Assembly: GCF_042682785.1 (NCBI RefSeq)
Contig: NZ_JBHUIB010000001.1
Coordinates: 1-64,000, forward strand
Origin: Thalassotalea_F euphylliae
GTDB lineage: Bacteria; Pseudomonadota; Gammaproteobacteria; Enterobacterales; Alteromonadaceae
Direction: 5' to 3'
DNA length: 64,000 nt
A program made the position numbers and the translations under genes. Of this stretch, positions 7,664 through 15,898 are shown piece by piece (the first letter of the stretch is position 1; every line of letters starts with the position of its first letter). Under the pieces are notes generated by a model. It did not search any database and was not told the origin of the DNA. It worked only from the letters and a program-made list of their open reading frames with translations.

Positions 7664-9646
7664 ATGCCGTCGCGTCAACAATTGGCCAATGCTATTCGCG
7701 CTTTAAGTATGGATGCCGTACAAAAAGCAAAATCAGGACATCCAGGTGCCCCAATGGGTATGGCTGATATCGCGGAGGTGCTCTGGCGTGACTATCTAAA
7801 GCATAACCCGGCAGATCCAAACTGGGCAGACCGTGACCGTTTCATTTTGTCTAACGGCCATGGCTCAATGTTGATTTACTCTCTACTTCATTTAACGGGC
7901 TACGACCTACCAATGAGTGAATTGGCTAATTTCCGCCAGCTTCACTCTAAAACACCTGGTCACCCAGAATACGGTTATACACCAGGTGTAGAGACAACCA
8001 CTGGACCATTAGGCGCTGGTATTTCAAATGCGGTAGGTATGGCGATTGCTGAAAAAACGCTAGCAGCACAATTTAACCGCGAAGGTCATGACATAGTTGA
8101 CCACTTCACATACTGTTTCTTAGGCGACGGTTGTTTAATGGAAGGTATCTCGCATGAAGCTTGTTCATTAGCAGGTACACTAGGGTTAGGTAAATTAGTC
8201 GCGTTTTGGGATGACAACGGTATTTCTATCGATGGTCACGTAGAAGGCTGGTTCACAGAAGATATCCCAGCACGTTTTGAATCGTACGGCTGGCATGTCA
8301 TTAGCGGTGTTGATGGGCATGACTCTGTTGCAGTAGCTAACGCAATTGAAGAAGCGAAATCAGTGACTGATAAGCCAACAATGATTTGTTGTAAAACTAT
8401 TATTGGTTTCGGCTCACCAAACAAATCTGGTTCTCACGACTGTCACGGTGCTCCATTAGGTGATGACGAAATCGCAGCTGCACGTGAATTCTTAAACTGG
8501 CCACATGCCCCATTTGAAATTCCTAGCGATATTGCAAACGCTTGGGATCAAAAAGAAAAAGGTGGTGCATCGCAATCGAGTTGGAACGACAAGTTTGCCG
8601 CTTACCAAGCAGCACACCCAGAACTTGCTGCGGAGTATGAACGTCGTGTTATTAAAGGCGATCTCCCTGCTGAATTTGAAGAAAAAGCAAATGCATTCAT
8701 TTTAGAGTGCCAAGAAAAAGCAGAAAACGTAGCATCTCGCAAAGCATCACAAAACACCATTGAAGCATTCGGTAAAATTTTACCTGAATTATTAGGTGGT
8801 TCTGCTGACCTTGCGGGCTCTAACTTAACATTATGGTCTGGCTCAAAAGGTATCCAAGACGATGCTGCTGGTAACTACATTTTCTACGGCGTACGTGAAT
8901 TTGGTATGTCAGGCATCATGAATGGTATTTCATTGCACGGTGGTTTCATCAACTACGGCGCAACATTTATGATGTTTATGGAATATGCACGTAACGCTGT
9001 GCGTATGTCAGCGTTAATGGGTATTCAAAACATTTTCGTATACACTCACGACTCAATTGGTCAAGGCGAAGATGGTCCAACGCATCAACCAGTTGAGCAG
9101 CTAACTAACTTACGTACGACGCCTAACATGGTAACGTGGCGCCCTGCTGATGCGACGGAAGCAGCAGTGTCATGGAAAAATGCAGTTGAGCGTCAAAACG
9201 CGCCAACATCGTTAGTATTCTCACGCCAAGGCTTACCAGCATTGTCTCGCACGAAAGAACAAGTAGCGGATATTGCTAAAGGTGGTTACATCATCAAAGA
9301 TAGCGAAGGTACGCCTGAAGTAATCTTGATTGCAACAGGTTCAGAAGTCAGCTTAGCGTTAGCCGCAGCTGAACAGTTGGGTAATAAAGTACGCGTGGTT
9401 TCAATGCCATCTACAAATATCTTTGACGCACAAGATGCTGACTACAAAGAATCAGTATTGCCAAGCAATGTTACCAAGCGTGTTGCCATTGAAGCGGCAC
9501 ACGTTGATTTCTGGTACAAGTATGTTGGCTTTGCAGGCAAAGTGGTTGGTATGACAACATTTGGTGAATCTGCACCAGGTGGTGATCTAATGAAACACTT
9601 TGGCTTTACAGTTGAAAATGTTATAAGCACAGTCAATAGTCTGTAA
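7664..9646 (+). CDS. tkt: transketolase
   Basis: A 660-aa thiamine-diphosphate enzyme of the non-oxidative pentose phosphate pathway. It transfers two-carbon ketol units between xylulose-5-P and ribose-5-P or erythrose-4-P. Diagnostic motifs are GHPGAPMGMAD near residue 25, the ThDP motif GDGCLMEG around 153, and the transketolase signature GQGEDGPTHQPVEQ around 465. Length matches the bacterial family (about 660). Ribosome site AGGAG lies upstream. It is followed by a terminator and then epd-pgk, the usual gammaproteobacterial order. Confidence 0.97.
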   Translation: MPSRQQLANAIRALSMDAVQKAKSGHPGAPMGMADIAEVLWRDYLKHNPADPNWADRDRFILSNGHGSMLIYSLLHLTGYDLPMSELANFRQLHSKTPGHPEYGYTPGVETTTGPLGAGISNAVGMAIAEKTLAAQFNREGHDIVDHFTYCFLGDGCLMEGISHEACSLAGTLGLGKLVAFWDDNGISIDGHVEGWFTEDIPARFESYGWHVISGVDGHDSVAVANAIEEAKSVTDKPTMICCKTIIGFGSPNKSGSHDCHGAPLGDDEIAAAREFLNWPHAPFEIPSDIANAWDQKEKGGASQSSWNDKFAAYQAAHPELAAEYERRVIKGDLPAEFEEKANAFILECQEKAENVASRKASQNTIEAFGKILPELLGGSADLAGSNLTLWSGSKGIQDDAAGNYIFYGVREFGMSGIMNGISLHGGFINYGATFMMFMEYARNAVRMSALMGIQNIFVYTHDSIGQGEDGPTHQPVEQLTNLRTTPNMVTWRPADATEAAVSWKNAVERQNAPTSLVFSRQGLPALSRTKEQVADIAKGGYIIKDSEGTPEVILIATGSEVSLALAAAEQLGNKVRVVSMPSTNIFDAQDADYKESVLPSNVTKRVAIEAAHVDFWYKYVGFAGKVVGMTTFGESAPGGDLMKHFGFTVENVISTVNSL

Positions 9647-9665
9647 GCTAAAATACTGTACAATA

Positions 9666-9695
9666 AGCGCCGATTATTCGGCGCTTTTTGTTTTT
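9666..9695 (+). terminator. intrinsic terminator between tkt and epd
   Basis: Stem AGCGCCGA-ttat-TCGGCGCT (9666-9685) followed by TTTTTGTTTT. It ends only a few bases before the epd ribosome site AAGG (9698-9701), so epd has no room for its own promoter after it. This suggests partial read-through into epd-pgk. Confidence 0.85.
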
Positions 9696-9706
9696 AAAAG
9701 GTATCT

Positions 9707-10720
9707 ATGACAACAAACATTGCGATCAATGGCTTTGGACGTATCGGTAGAAGTATCGCCAGAGCGTTATTTGAAAGTGGTCGCCAACAAGAATTCAATC
9801 TCGTTGCTATCAATGAACTAGCGGATGCTGAAGGCATTGCACACTTGTTAAAGTATGACTCTGCACACGGGCGTTTTCCATTTTCAGTCAATATAGAAAA
9901 TAACAACCTTGTCGTTGCAGACCACCCGATTGCGTTGAGTCATGAGTCATCATTAGACCAACTTCCTTGGCGAAAGCACAATGTCGACATAGTGTTAGAC
10001 TGTACCGGCAAGTTTTCTAGCCATGCTGAAGGTGAGCAACACATTGCTTCCGGCGCCAAGCGTGTACTTTACTCGCACCCAGCAGCACAGGATGTTGACT
10101 CAACGATTGTTTACGGTGTTAATCACGATACACTCTCTGCACAAGATATCGTCGTATCCAATGGTTCATGTACAACCAACTGTATAGTGCCTGTCATTGA
10201 AGTTATCGATAAAGCGTTTGGCGTGGAGAGTGGAACCATCACCACCATACATTCATCAATGCACGACCAACAGGTTATTGATGCGTATCACCCAGATTTA
10301 CGTAGAACTCGTGCAGCTAGCCAATCTATTATTCCTGTAGATACTAAGCTAGCGTTGGGCATAGAGCGAATTTTACCGCACCACAAGGGCCGCTTCGAAG
10401 CTATTGCCGTCCGAGTTCCAACCATCAACGTGACCGCAATGGACTTAAGCTTAACGGTAAATTCTGATGTTCGAATAGAAGATATAAACGCTGCCATTAT
10501 CGCTGCCCAGCACAACGGTTTAGCTGGCATTTTAGGCTACACCGAAGAGCCTTTAGTCTCTGTAGATTTTAATCACGATCCACATTCCTGTATTGTCGAC
10601 GGAAACCAAACACGCGTCAGCCATAAGCGCTTGGTAAAAATGTTAGTTTGGTGCGACAACGAGTGGGGATTCGCCAACAGGATGCTCGATACCGCGAGTA
10701 TCATGGCAAAACATATTTAA
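9707..10720 (+). CDS. epd: D-erythrose-4-phosphate dehydrogenase
   Basis: A 337-aa GAPDH-family protein with N-terminal Rossmann motif NGFGRIGR and the catalytic site SNGSCTTNC (nucleophilic Cys at about residue 155). Placement between tkt and pgk, and length, fit Epd. Epd oxidises erythrose-4-phosphate to 4-phosphoerythronate, the first step of the DXP-dependent pyridoxal phosphate pathway. A second glycolytic-type GAPDH activity cannot be excluded from sequence. It starts 12 bp after the terminator T-run and ends 21 bp before pgk, so epd-pgk is an operon. Confidence 0.9.
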   Translation: MTTNIAINGFGRIGRSIARALFESGRQQEFNLVAINELADAEGIAHLLKYDSAHGRFPFSVNIENNNLVVADHPIALSHESSLDQLPWRKHNVDIVLDCTGKFSSHAEGEQHIASGAKRVLYSHPAAQDVDSTIVYGVNHDTLSAQDIVVSNGSCTTNCIVPVIEVIDKAFGVESGTITTIHSSMHDQQVIDAYHPDLRRTRAASQSIIPVDTKLALGIERILPHHKGRFEAIAVRVPTINVTAMDLSLTVNSDVRIEDINAAIIAAQHNGLAGILGYTEEPLVSVDFNHDPHSCIVDGNQTRVSHKRLVKMLVWCDNEWGFANRMLDTASIMAKHI

Positions 10721-10741
10721 ATAATAAGTAGGAACTTAACC

Positions 10742-11920
10742 ATGTCTGTTATCAAAATGACTGACTTAGCACTTGCTGACAAGCGCGTGTTAATTCGTGA
10801 AGATTTAAACGTACCAGTAAAAGATGGCCAAATCACTTCTGATGCTAGACTGCGCGCTGCGCTCCCCACTATCAAGCTTGCACTAGAAGGCGGTGCAAAA
10901 GTCATGGTCATGTCTCACCTTGGCCGTCCGACAGAAGGTGAATATGACGAAGCATTCAGCATGCAACCTGTTGTTGACTACCTAGCTGCCGCACTGAACT
11001 ACCCTGTACGTTTGGTGAAAGACTACTTAGACGGTGTTGAAGTAAATACTGGTGAGCTTGTTATTTTTGAAAACATTCGCTTCAATGTTGGCGAAAAGAA
11101 AAACGACGACATGCTTTCGCAAAAATTGGCTGCATTGTGTGATGTTTACGTGATGGATGCATTTGGCACAGCTCATCGTGCTCAAGCCAGTACACACGGT
11201 GTCGCAAAGTTTGCACCAGTTGCCTGTGCAGGCCCTCTTCTTGCAGCTGAGCTGGACGCTTTAGGCAAAGCCTTGGACAACCCTGCTCGCCCACTCGTTG
11301 CAATTGTTGGTGGCTCTAAAGTGTCAACAAAACTAACCGTACTTGATTCTTTGTCAAAGGTCGTTGATCAACTTGTAGTTGGTGGTGGTATTGCTAATAC
11401 GTTTGTAGCCGCTTCTGGACATAACGTTGGTAAGTCATTGTTTGAAGCCGACCTTATTGACGAAGCAAATCGATTAACGGCTGCCGCTAAAGCTAACAAC
11501 GGTGATATTCCAGTGCCGACCGATGTTGTTGTAGGTAAAGAGTTTTCAGAGTCAGCGGAAGCAACATTAAAGTCTGTATCAGATGTTTCTGATGACGATA
11601 TGATTTTTGATATTGGCCCTGATTCCGCTTCTGCATTAGCAGATATTCTTAAGTCAGCAGGCACTATCGTTTGGAATGGCCCTGTCGGCGTATTCGAATT
11701 CGACCAGTTTGGTGAAGGTACTAAAGTTATCGCTAATGCTATTGCAGATAGTAATGCATTCTCTATTGCGGGTGGTGGCGATACACTTGCAGCCGTTGAT
11801 AAATACAACATTGCAGATAAAGTCTCATATATTTCAACCGGCGGTGGCGCTTTCCTCGAATTTTTGGAAGGCAAAAAGTTACCAGCTGTGGCTATTTTAG
11901 AAGAACGCGCAGCGAAATAA
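10742..11920 (+). CDS. pgk: phosphoglycerate kinase
   Basis: A 392-aa monomeric glycolytic kinase converting 1,3-bisphosphoglycerate and ADP to 3-phosphoglycerate and ATP. The N-terminal signature VLIREDLNVPVKDG (about 15-28), the SHLGRP motif near 58, GGSKVSTK near 192 and the C-terminal GGGDTLA near 340 are all present. Length is typical for the short proteobacterial form. TAGGAA precedes the ATG. It ends the epd-pgk unit at a strong terminator. Confidence 0.97.
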   Translation: MSVIKMTDLALADKRVLIREDLNVPVKDGQITSDARLRAALPTIKLALEGGAKVMVMSHLGRPTEGEYDEAFSMQPVVDYLAAALNYPVRLVKDYLDGVEVNTGELVIFENIRFNVGEKKNDDMLSQKLAALCDVYVMDAFGTAHRAQASTHGVAKFAPVACAGPLLAAELDALGKALDNPARPLVAIVGGSKVSTKLTVLDSLSKVVDQLVVGGGIANTFVAASGHNVGKSLFEADLIDEANRLTAAAKANNGDIPVPTDVVVGKEFSESAEATLKSVSDVSDDDMIFDIGPDSASALADILKSAGTIVWNGPVGVFEFDQFGEGTKVIANAIADSNAFSIAGGGDTLAAVDKYNIADKVSYISTGGGAFLEFLEGKKLPAVAILEERAAK

Positions 11921-11946
11921 CGCAAGTTTTTTATAGTCTATGCAAG

Positions 11947-11971
11947 AAAAGGAGCCTAAGGCTCCTTTTTT
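11947..11971 (+). terminator. intrinsic terminator after pgk
   Basis: AAGGAGCC-taa-GGCTCCTTTTTT hairpin plus T-run, 27 bp after the pgk stop. Beyond it, 11972-12120 is AT-rich without any supported gene. Confidence 0.88.
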
Positions 11972-12147
11972 AATGCCATCTATTACCGTTTCTCATAAAA
12001 ACCTGTAGTAAAGTTTCATAAAAAACAGGCAAAATTCATTGTAAAACATTAGCTTTCAATACATATGATGTAATCATACAAAACTAATGCACACACGGTT
12101 AAAAACAACAAAAAAATAAGGGATTTTTTCCGTTTTTTAGCAACTTT

Positions 12148-12157
12148 CTGGTATACT
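12148..12157 (+). promoter_or_regulatory. extended -10 promoter of fbaA
   Basis: TGGTATACT (-10 TATACT at 12152-12157) followed by a GC-rich discriminator GCCGCGCC. The -35 region is weak, consistent with an extended -10 promoter. It lies about 125 bp before the fbaA start, implying a long leader that contains the hairpin at 12205-12236. Confidence 0.5.
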
Positions 12158-12204
12158 GCCGCGCCATATGAAAACTTTCATTTTTCATTACAACAAGCAC
12201 TTTA

Positions 12205-12236
12205 GATGAGCCCCCAGACACCATTTGGGCCTCATC
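12205..12236 (+). other. leader hairpin upstream of fbaA
   Basis: GATGAG-CCC pairs with GGG-(c)-CTCATC, a 9-bp stem with one bulged base and an 11-14 nt loop, lying in the predicted fbaA 5' leader. It has no T-run, so it is not a standard terminator. Confidence 0.4.
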
Positions 12237-12282
12237 ACTTTAACAACATGACAACTGATTCAATACTGTTAGGAGTATATTC

Positions 12283-13347
12283 ATGGCTTTAGTTTCCATG
12301 CGTCAGATGCTAGATCACGCTGCAGAATTTGGATACGGAATCCCTGCGTTCAACGTAAACAACTTAGAACAAGTTCGTGCGATTATGATTGCGGCTGATA
12401 AAACCAACAGCCCTGTTATTTTGCAAGGTTCAGCAGGCGCACGTAAATATGCGGGAGCACCATTTTTACGTCACCTTATCCTAGCGGCAATTGAAGAGTT
12501 CCCTCATATCCCTGTTGTAATGCACCAAGATCACGGTACATCACCATCTGTATGTCAACGTTCAATCCAATTAGGTTTTTCATCCGTCATGATGGATGGC
12601 TCACTAATGGACGATGGTAAAACGCCTTCAAGTTACGAGTACAATGTTGACGTGACACGTCGCACGGTTGAAATGGCACACGCATGTGGTGTTTCAGTTG
12701 AAGGTGAGCTTGGTTGTTTAGGCTCTCTAGAAACCGGCGAAGCTGGTGAAGAGGATGGTATCGGCGCTGAAGGTAAACTGTCTATGGATCAAATGTTAAC
12801 CGATCCAGAAGAAGCTGCTGACTTTGTTAAGAAAACACAAGTAGACGCGTTAGCTATTGCGTGTGGTACATCACACGGTGCATATAAATTTACGCGTCCA
12901 CCAACAGGTGATATCTTAGCGATCGATCGCATTAAAGCGATTCATGAACGCATTCCTAACACTCACCTTGTCATGCACGGTTCATCTTCAGTGCCACAAG
13001 ACTGGTTAGCTGTAATTAATGAGTTTGGCGGTGAGATTCCAGAAACATACGGCGTACCTGTTGAACAAATTCAAGAAGGCATCAAATATGGTGTTCGTAA
13101 AGTCAATATCGACACTGACTTGCGCCTTGCTTCAACCGGCGCAGTTCGTCGTTTCTTGGCACAAAACCCAAGCGAATTCGACCCTCGTAAATTCTTAGCA
13201 AAAAGCACTGAAGCGATGACTGAAATTTGTGTTGCTCGTTATGAAGCGTTTGGTACCGCTGGTAATGCAGATAAAATCAAACCAATTTCATTAGAAAACA
13301 TGTTTGCTCGCTACGAAAGCGGTGAGCTAGACGCCCTGATTAAATAG
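12283..13347 (+). CDS. fbaA: class II fructose-bisphosphate aldolase (Calvin-cycle subtype)
   Basis: A 354-aa zinc-dependent aldolase that cleaves fructose-1,6-bisphosphate to DHAP and glyceraldehyde-3-P. Motifs: VVMHQDHGTSPS (metal-binding His and catalytic Asp, about 78-90), VEGELGCLGSLETG (about 137-150), and the late metal/substrate site HGSSSVP (about 232). The sequence resembles the FruBisAldo_II_B ('Calvin cycle subtype') branch rather than E. coli FbaA; that subtype is common in non-photosynthetic gammaproteobacteria. TTAGGAG lies before the ATG. It has its own promoter, separate from epd-pgk. Confidence 0.95.
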   Translation: MALVSMRQMLDHAAEFGYGIPAFNVNNLEQVRAIMIAADKTNSPVILQGSAGARKYAGAPFLRHLILAAIEEFPHIPVVMHQDHGTSPSVCQRSIQLGFSSVMMDGSLMDDGKTPSSYEYNVDVTRRTVEMAHACGVSVEGELGCLGSLETGEAGEEDGIGAEGKLSMDQMLTDPEEAADFVKKTQVDALAIACGTSHGAYKFTRPPTGDILAIDRIKAIHERIPNTHLVMHGSSSVPQDWLAVINEFGGEIPETYGVPVEQIQEGIKYGVRKVNIDTDLRLASTGAVRRFLAQNPSEFDPRKFLAKSTEAMTEICVARYEAFGTAGNADKIKPISLENMFARYESGELDALIK

Positions 13348-13355
13348 TCATGTTA

Positions 13356-13385
13356 CAGGTACTGAAGTAAGTGCTTCAGTACCTG
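13356..13385 (+). terminator. hairpin after fbaA (terminator without a T-run)
   Basis: Perfect 12-bp stem CAGGTACTGAAG / CTTCAGTACCTG with a 6-nt loop, 9 bp after the fbaA stop. There is no T-tract after it, so termination would be non-canonical, or the hairpin protects the mRNA 3' end. Confidence 0.45.
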
Positions 13386-13469
13386 ACACCTCAACAAATC
13401 TGTAACATTTCTGTTAATAGTCCGTAAAATCTTCTACGAAATTCCTTAGGTTTTCCTACATTTGTCCGA

Positions 13470-13475
13470 TATAAT
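13470..13475 (+). promoter_or_regulatory. -10 element of mscS promoter
   Basis: A perfect TATAAT followed by a GCGCG discriminator, 31 bp before the mscS start. The -35 around 13447-13452 is poor. Confidence 0.5.
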
Positions 13476-13506
13476 GCGCGAAAAATAACAAATCGGAGCA
13501 AAATCC

Positions 13507-14337
13507 ATGGAAAGCATTACAAATTGGTTTACTAACAACCAAGATCAATTGATCAGTCTAGGCATTAACATCTTAATTGCTCTAGTCATCTTATTTGTCG
13601 GTAAAATCGTTGCTCGCCTAATTAGTAAAGGCATTAGCAAAATGATGGAGCACAAGTCAGTTGACCAAGCAGTCATTTCCTTTGTTGCAAGCTTAGTCTA
13701 CGGTGTTCTGGTAGCACTGACCTTTATCATTGCTATTTCTCACCTTGGCTTTAATACCTCATCGCTAGTCGCGATTATTGGTGCTGCTGGTCTTGCTATC
13801 GGTTTGGCACTTCAAGGTTCACTGTCAAACTTCGCTTCAGGTGTTTTACTGATCACTTTCCGCCCTTTTAAAGCGGGTGACTTTGTTGAAGTAAGCGGCG
13901 TGTCAGGTATCGTTGAAGAAATTCTAATCTTCTCTACCAAGCTACGCACCGGTGATAACAAAACGGTCATCATTCCTAATGGCTCGATTACCAGCGGCAC
14001 AATTACTAACTACTCAACAAAACCAACTCGCCGTATCGATTTAGTGATTGGTGTTAGCTATGACGCAAACTTAGCTGATGCGCGTAAGGTACTCGCTGAG
14101 GTTGTAGCAGCCGATGAACGTGTACTAAAAGACCCTGCTGTAACTATCGGTGTTTCAGAGCTAGCAGATAGCTCAGTTAACATTGTTGTGCGTCCTTGGG
14201 TAAAATCTGCTGATTACTGGCCAACATATTTTGACTTGATGGAAAACATCAAAGTCGCTCTTGATAATGCGGGTATTGAAATCCCTTACCCACAAGTATC
14301 ACTACACATGAACAAAGAGGAAAACAATGAGACATAG
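13507..14337 (+). CDS. mscS: small-conductance mechanosensitive channel MscS
   Basis: A 276-aa channel that opens on membrane tension to release solutes during hypo-osmotic shock. Three transmembrane helices occupy about residues 16-36, 60-83 and 90-112. TM3 has the Gly/Ala-rich pore helix IGAAGLAIGLALQGSLSNFASG. The cytoplasmic beta domain follows, with the signature FKAGDFVEVSGVSGIVEEI. Length is close to E. coli MscS (286). CGGAG is the ribosome site. Its stop overlaps the start of the DUF481 gene by 11 bp, suggesting translational coupling. Confidence 0.95.
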   Translation: MESITNWFTNNQDQLISLGINILIALVILFVGKIVARLISKGISKMMEHKSVDQAVISFVASLVYGVLVALTFIIAISHLGFNTSSLVAIIGAAGLAIGLALQGSLSNFASGVLLITFRPFKAGDFVEVSGVSGIVEEILIFSTKLRTGDNKTVIIPNGSITSGTITNYSTKPTRRIDLVIGVSYDANLADARKVLAEVVAADERVLKDPAVTIGVSELADSSVNIVVRPWVKSADYWPTYFDLMENIKVALDNAGIEIPYPQVSLHMNKEENNET

Positions 14338-15148
14338 TCTGCTCGCTGCTGCTATTTTCGCATCAACATTATCTGCAACTACATTTGCTGAAGAAGCTAC
14401 TACTGCACCTGCTGAGCCGGAGCACAAATACGAAGCTTCTGCTGAACTGGGTTTCTTGTATAAAACAGGTAACACAGAGAGCGGTGACATTAAAACGGGT
14501 TTGGATTTAGACCATGAATTTGGTCGCTGGACCAGCAAATTTCGTTTTGACTTGCTTTACAAAAAAACTGAGCAAGAAGTTACAGATAGCGAAGGTAATA
14601 CATCAGACGAATTTGAAACAAGTGATCAAAAGTGGTCAATAGCGTTTCAAACAAACTATGCCTTAGCAGATGAGAAAAAAGACTACATCTACGGTAGTGT
14701 TTGGCATGAAGACGATCGCTTCTCAAGTTTTGAGCACCAATCTTCTTTCTCAGCTGGTTGGGGTAAACGTTGGTACGAAACAGAACAGGCATCGTTCTTT
14801 GCTGATATCGGTCCTGGTTGGAAACGTGACGTTATAAAAGAAATCACTGATGGCGATGGTAACGTGACGACTGAAGGTGAAACAAAAGATACCTTTATTG
14901 TTCAAGCCCAGGCTCTTTATAAGCGACAGCTAAATGAACATGTAGAGTTCAAACAATTCTTCAGTGCTAAACAAGCACTTGAAAGTGGTGAAAACAGCAC
15001 GTACAAATCAGAAACATCGATTACAACAAAGCTAATTCAAACCCTTCAATTGAAGTTCGCGTTCATTGTTGACCACAACACAGAAGTATCTGAAGACAAA
15101 GACAACACTGATACACAAACAGCCGTGACTTTAGTCTACAGTTTCTAA
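14327..15148 (+). CDS. DUF481 (YdiY-type) outer-membrane protein
   Basis: A 273-aa protein with a signal peptide (residues 1-21, cleavage after TTFA) and alternating beta strands ending in TAVTLVYSF with terminal Phe, as in outer-membrane beta barrels. It matches the DUF481 / 'salt-induced outer membrane protein' YdiY family (AELGFLYKTGNTESGDIKTG near the N terminus). Function is unknown. The start codon lies inside the mscS 3' end (ATGAGACATAG), giving an 11-bp overlap. Pairing with an osmotic-shock channel fits an envelope osmotic-stress role, but that is inference. Confidence 0.85.
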   Translation: MRHSLLAAAIFASTLSATTFAEEATTAPAEPEHKYEASAELGFLYKTGNTESGDIKTGLDLDHEFGRWTSKFRFDLLYKKTEQEVTDSEGNTSDEFETSDQKWSIAFQTNYALADEKKDYIYGSVWHEDDRFSSFEHQSSFSAGWGKRWYETEQASFFADIGPGWKRDVIKEITDGDGNVTTEGETKDTFIVQAQALYKRQLNEHVEFKQFFSAKQALESGENSTYKSETSITTKLIQTLQLKFAFIVDHNTEVSEDKDNTDTQTAVTLVYSF

Positions 15149-15176
15149 TAATAGGCTTAATTAGTCATATCATTTA

Positions 15177-15207
15177 AAAGGCCACGTTATGTGGCCTTTT
15201 TGTTTTT
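15177..15207 (+). terminator. intrinsic terminator after mscS-DUF481
   Basis: AAAAGGCCAC-gttat-GTGGCCTTTTTGTTTTT, 28 bp after the stop. Confidence 0.88.
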
Positions 15208-15292
15208 CTGACAGAATTATTGAAATGCATTTGCATTCGTCCCGCTCTCTTCTATGGTTGTAAATAGTAATAACAATCAAAGAGGTACACTA

Positions 15293-15814
15293 ATGGCTCG
15301 CCAAGTTCCAAATGTTACATTTAAAACCCGCGTGCGCGACGAAAGTATAGGTGGAGACAACCCGTTTCGTTGGCAAGACGTTACATCTAACGACATTTTT
15401 TCAGGTAAAAGTGTCATCATTGTGTCACTGCCAGGTGCATTTACACCGACTTGTTCAAGTACTCACTTACCCGGCTATGAGGCCAAATATGATGAGCTAT
15501 CAGCCCTTGGTATTGACGACATATATTGTTTGAGCGTTAACGATGCATTCACCATGTTCCAGTGGGGAAAACGCTTAGGTGTCGATAAAGTAAAAATGTT
15601 ACCGGACGGCAATGCTGATTTTACGCGAATGATGGGCATGCTGGTTAAAAAAGAAAACTTAGGCTTTGGTGATCGTTCATGGCGTTATGCGATGCATGTT
15701 GTCGATGGTGAAATTAAACAAATGTTTGTAGAACCTGGATTTATGGATAACTGCCCTGATGACCCGTTTGAAGTGAGTGATGTCGATACGATGCTAGCCT
15801 ATTTGAAGGGCTAA
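15293..15814 (+). CDS. Prx5-type peroxiredoxin (AhpC/TSA-like)
   Basis: A 173-aa thiol peroxidase of the Prx5/redoxin group that reduces hydrogen peroxide and alkyl peroxides. The peroxidatic site PGAFTPTCSSTH places Cys54; a second Cys is in MDNCPDDPFEVSD. I chose ATG at 15293 because AGAGG lies 7-8 bp upstream and the protein then begins MARQVPNVTFKTR, as family members do; an upstream in-frame ATG at 15254 lacks a ribosome site. There is no fused glutaredoxin domain. OxyR is encoded 9 kb away, but I see no OxyR site here. Confidence 0.9.
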   Translation: MARQVPNVTFKTRVRDESIGGDNPFRWQDVTSNDIFSGKSVIIVSLPGAFTPTCSSTHLPGYEAKYDELSALGIDDIYCLSVNDAFTMFQWGKRLGVDKVKMLPDGNADFTRMMGMLVKKENLGFGDRSWRYAMHVVDGEIKQMFVEPGFMDNCPDDPFEVSDVDTMLAYLKG

Positions 15815-15830
15815 CAATTAAGTCGCAATA

Positions 15831-15866
15831 AAAATCCGCCTAAGGGTTGGGACCTAGGCGGATTTT
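15831..15866. terminator. bidirectional terminator between peroxiredoxin and aceA
   Basis: Perfect 12-bp stem AAAATCCGCCTA / TAGGCGGATTTT with a 12-nt loop, between convergent genes; A/T tracts on each side allow use in both directions. Confidence 0.85.
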
Positions 15867-15898
15867 AGCATCTGCTATTATCGTTAAAGCTTTAGATA

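Noticed and set aside
11368..11925. 185-codon minus-strand ORF over pgk
   Set aside because: Shadow of a highly conserved glycolytic gene, Ser/Ala/Pro-rich, no family features.
13356..13385. Hairpin after fbaA as a normal terminator
   Set aside because: The stem is excellent but lacks a T-run; listed only as a tentative terminator.
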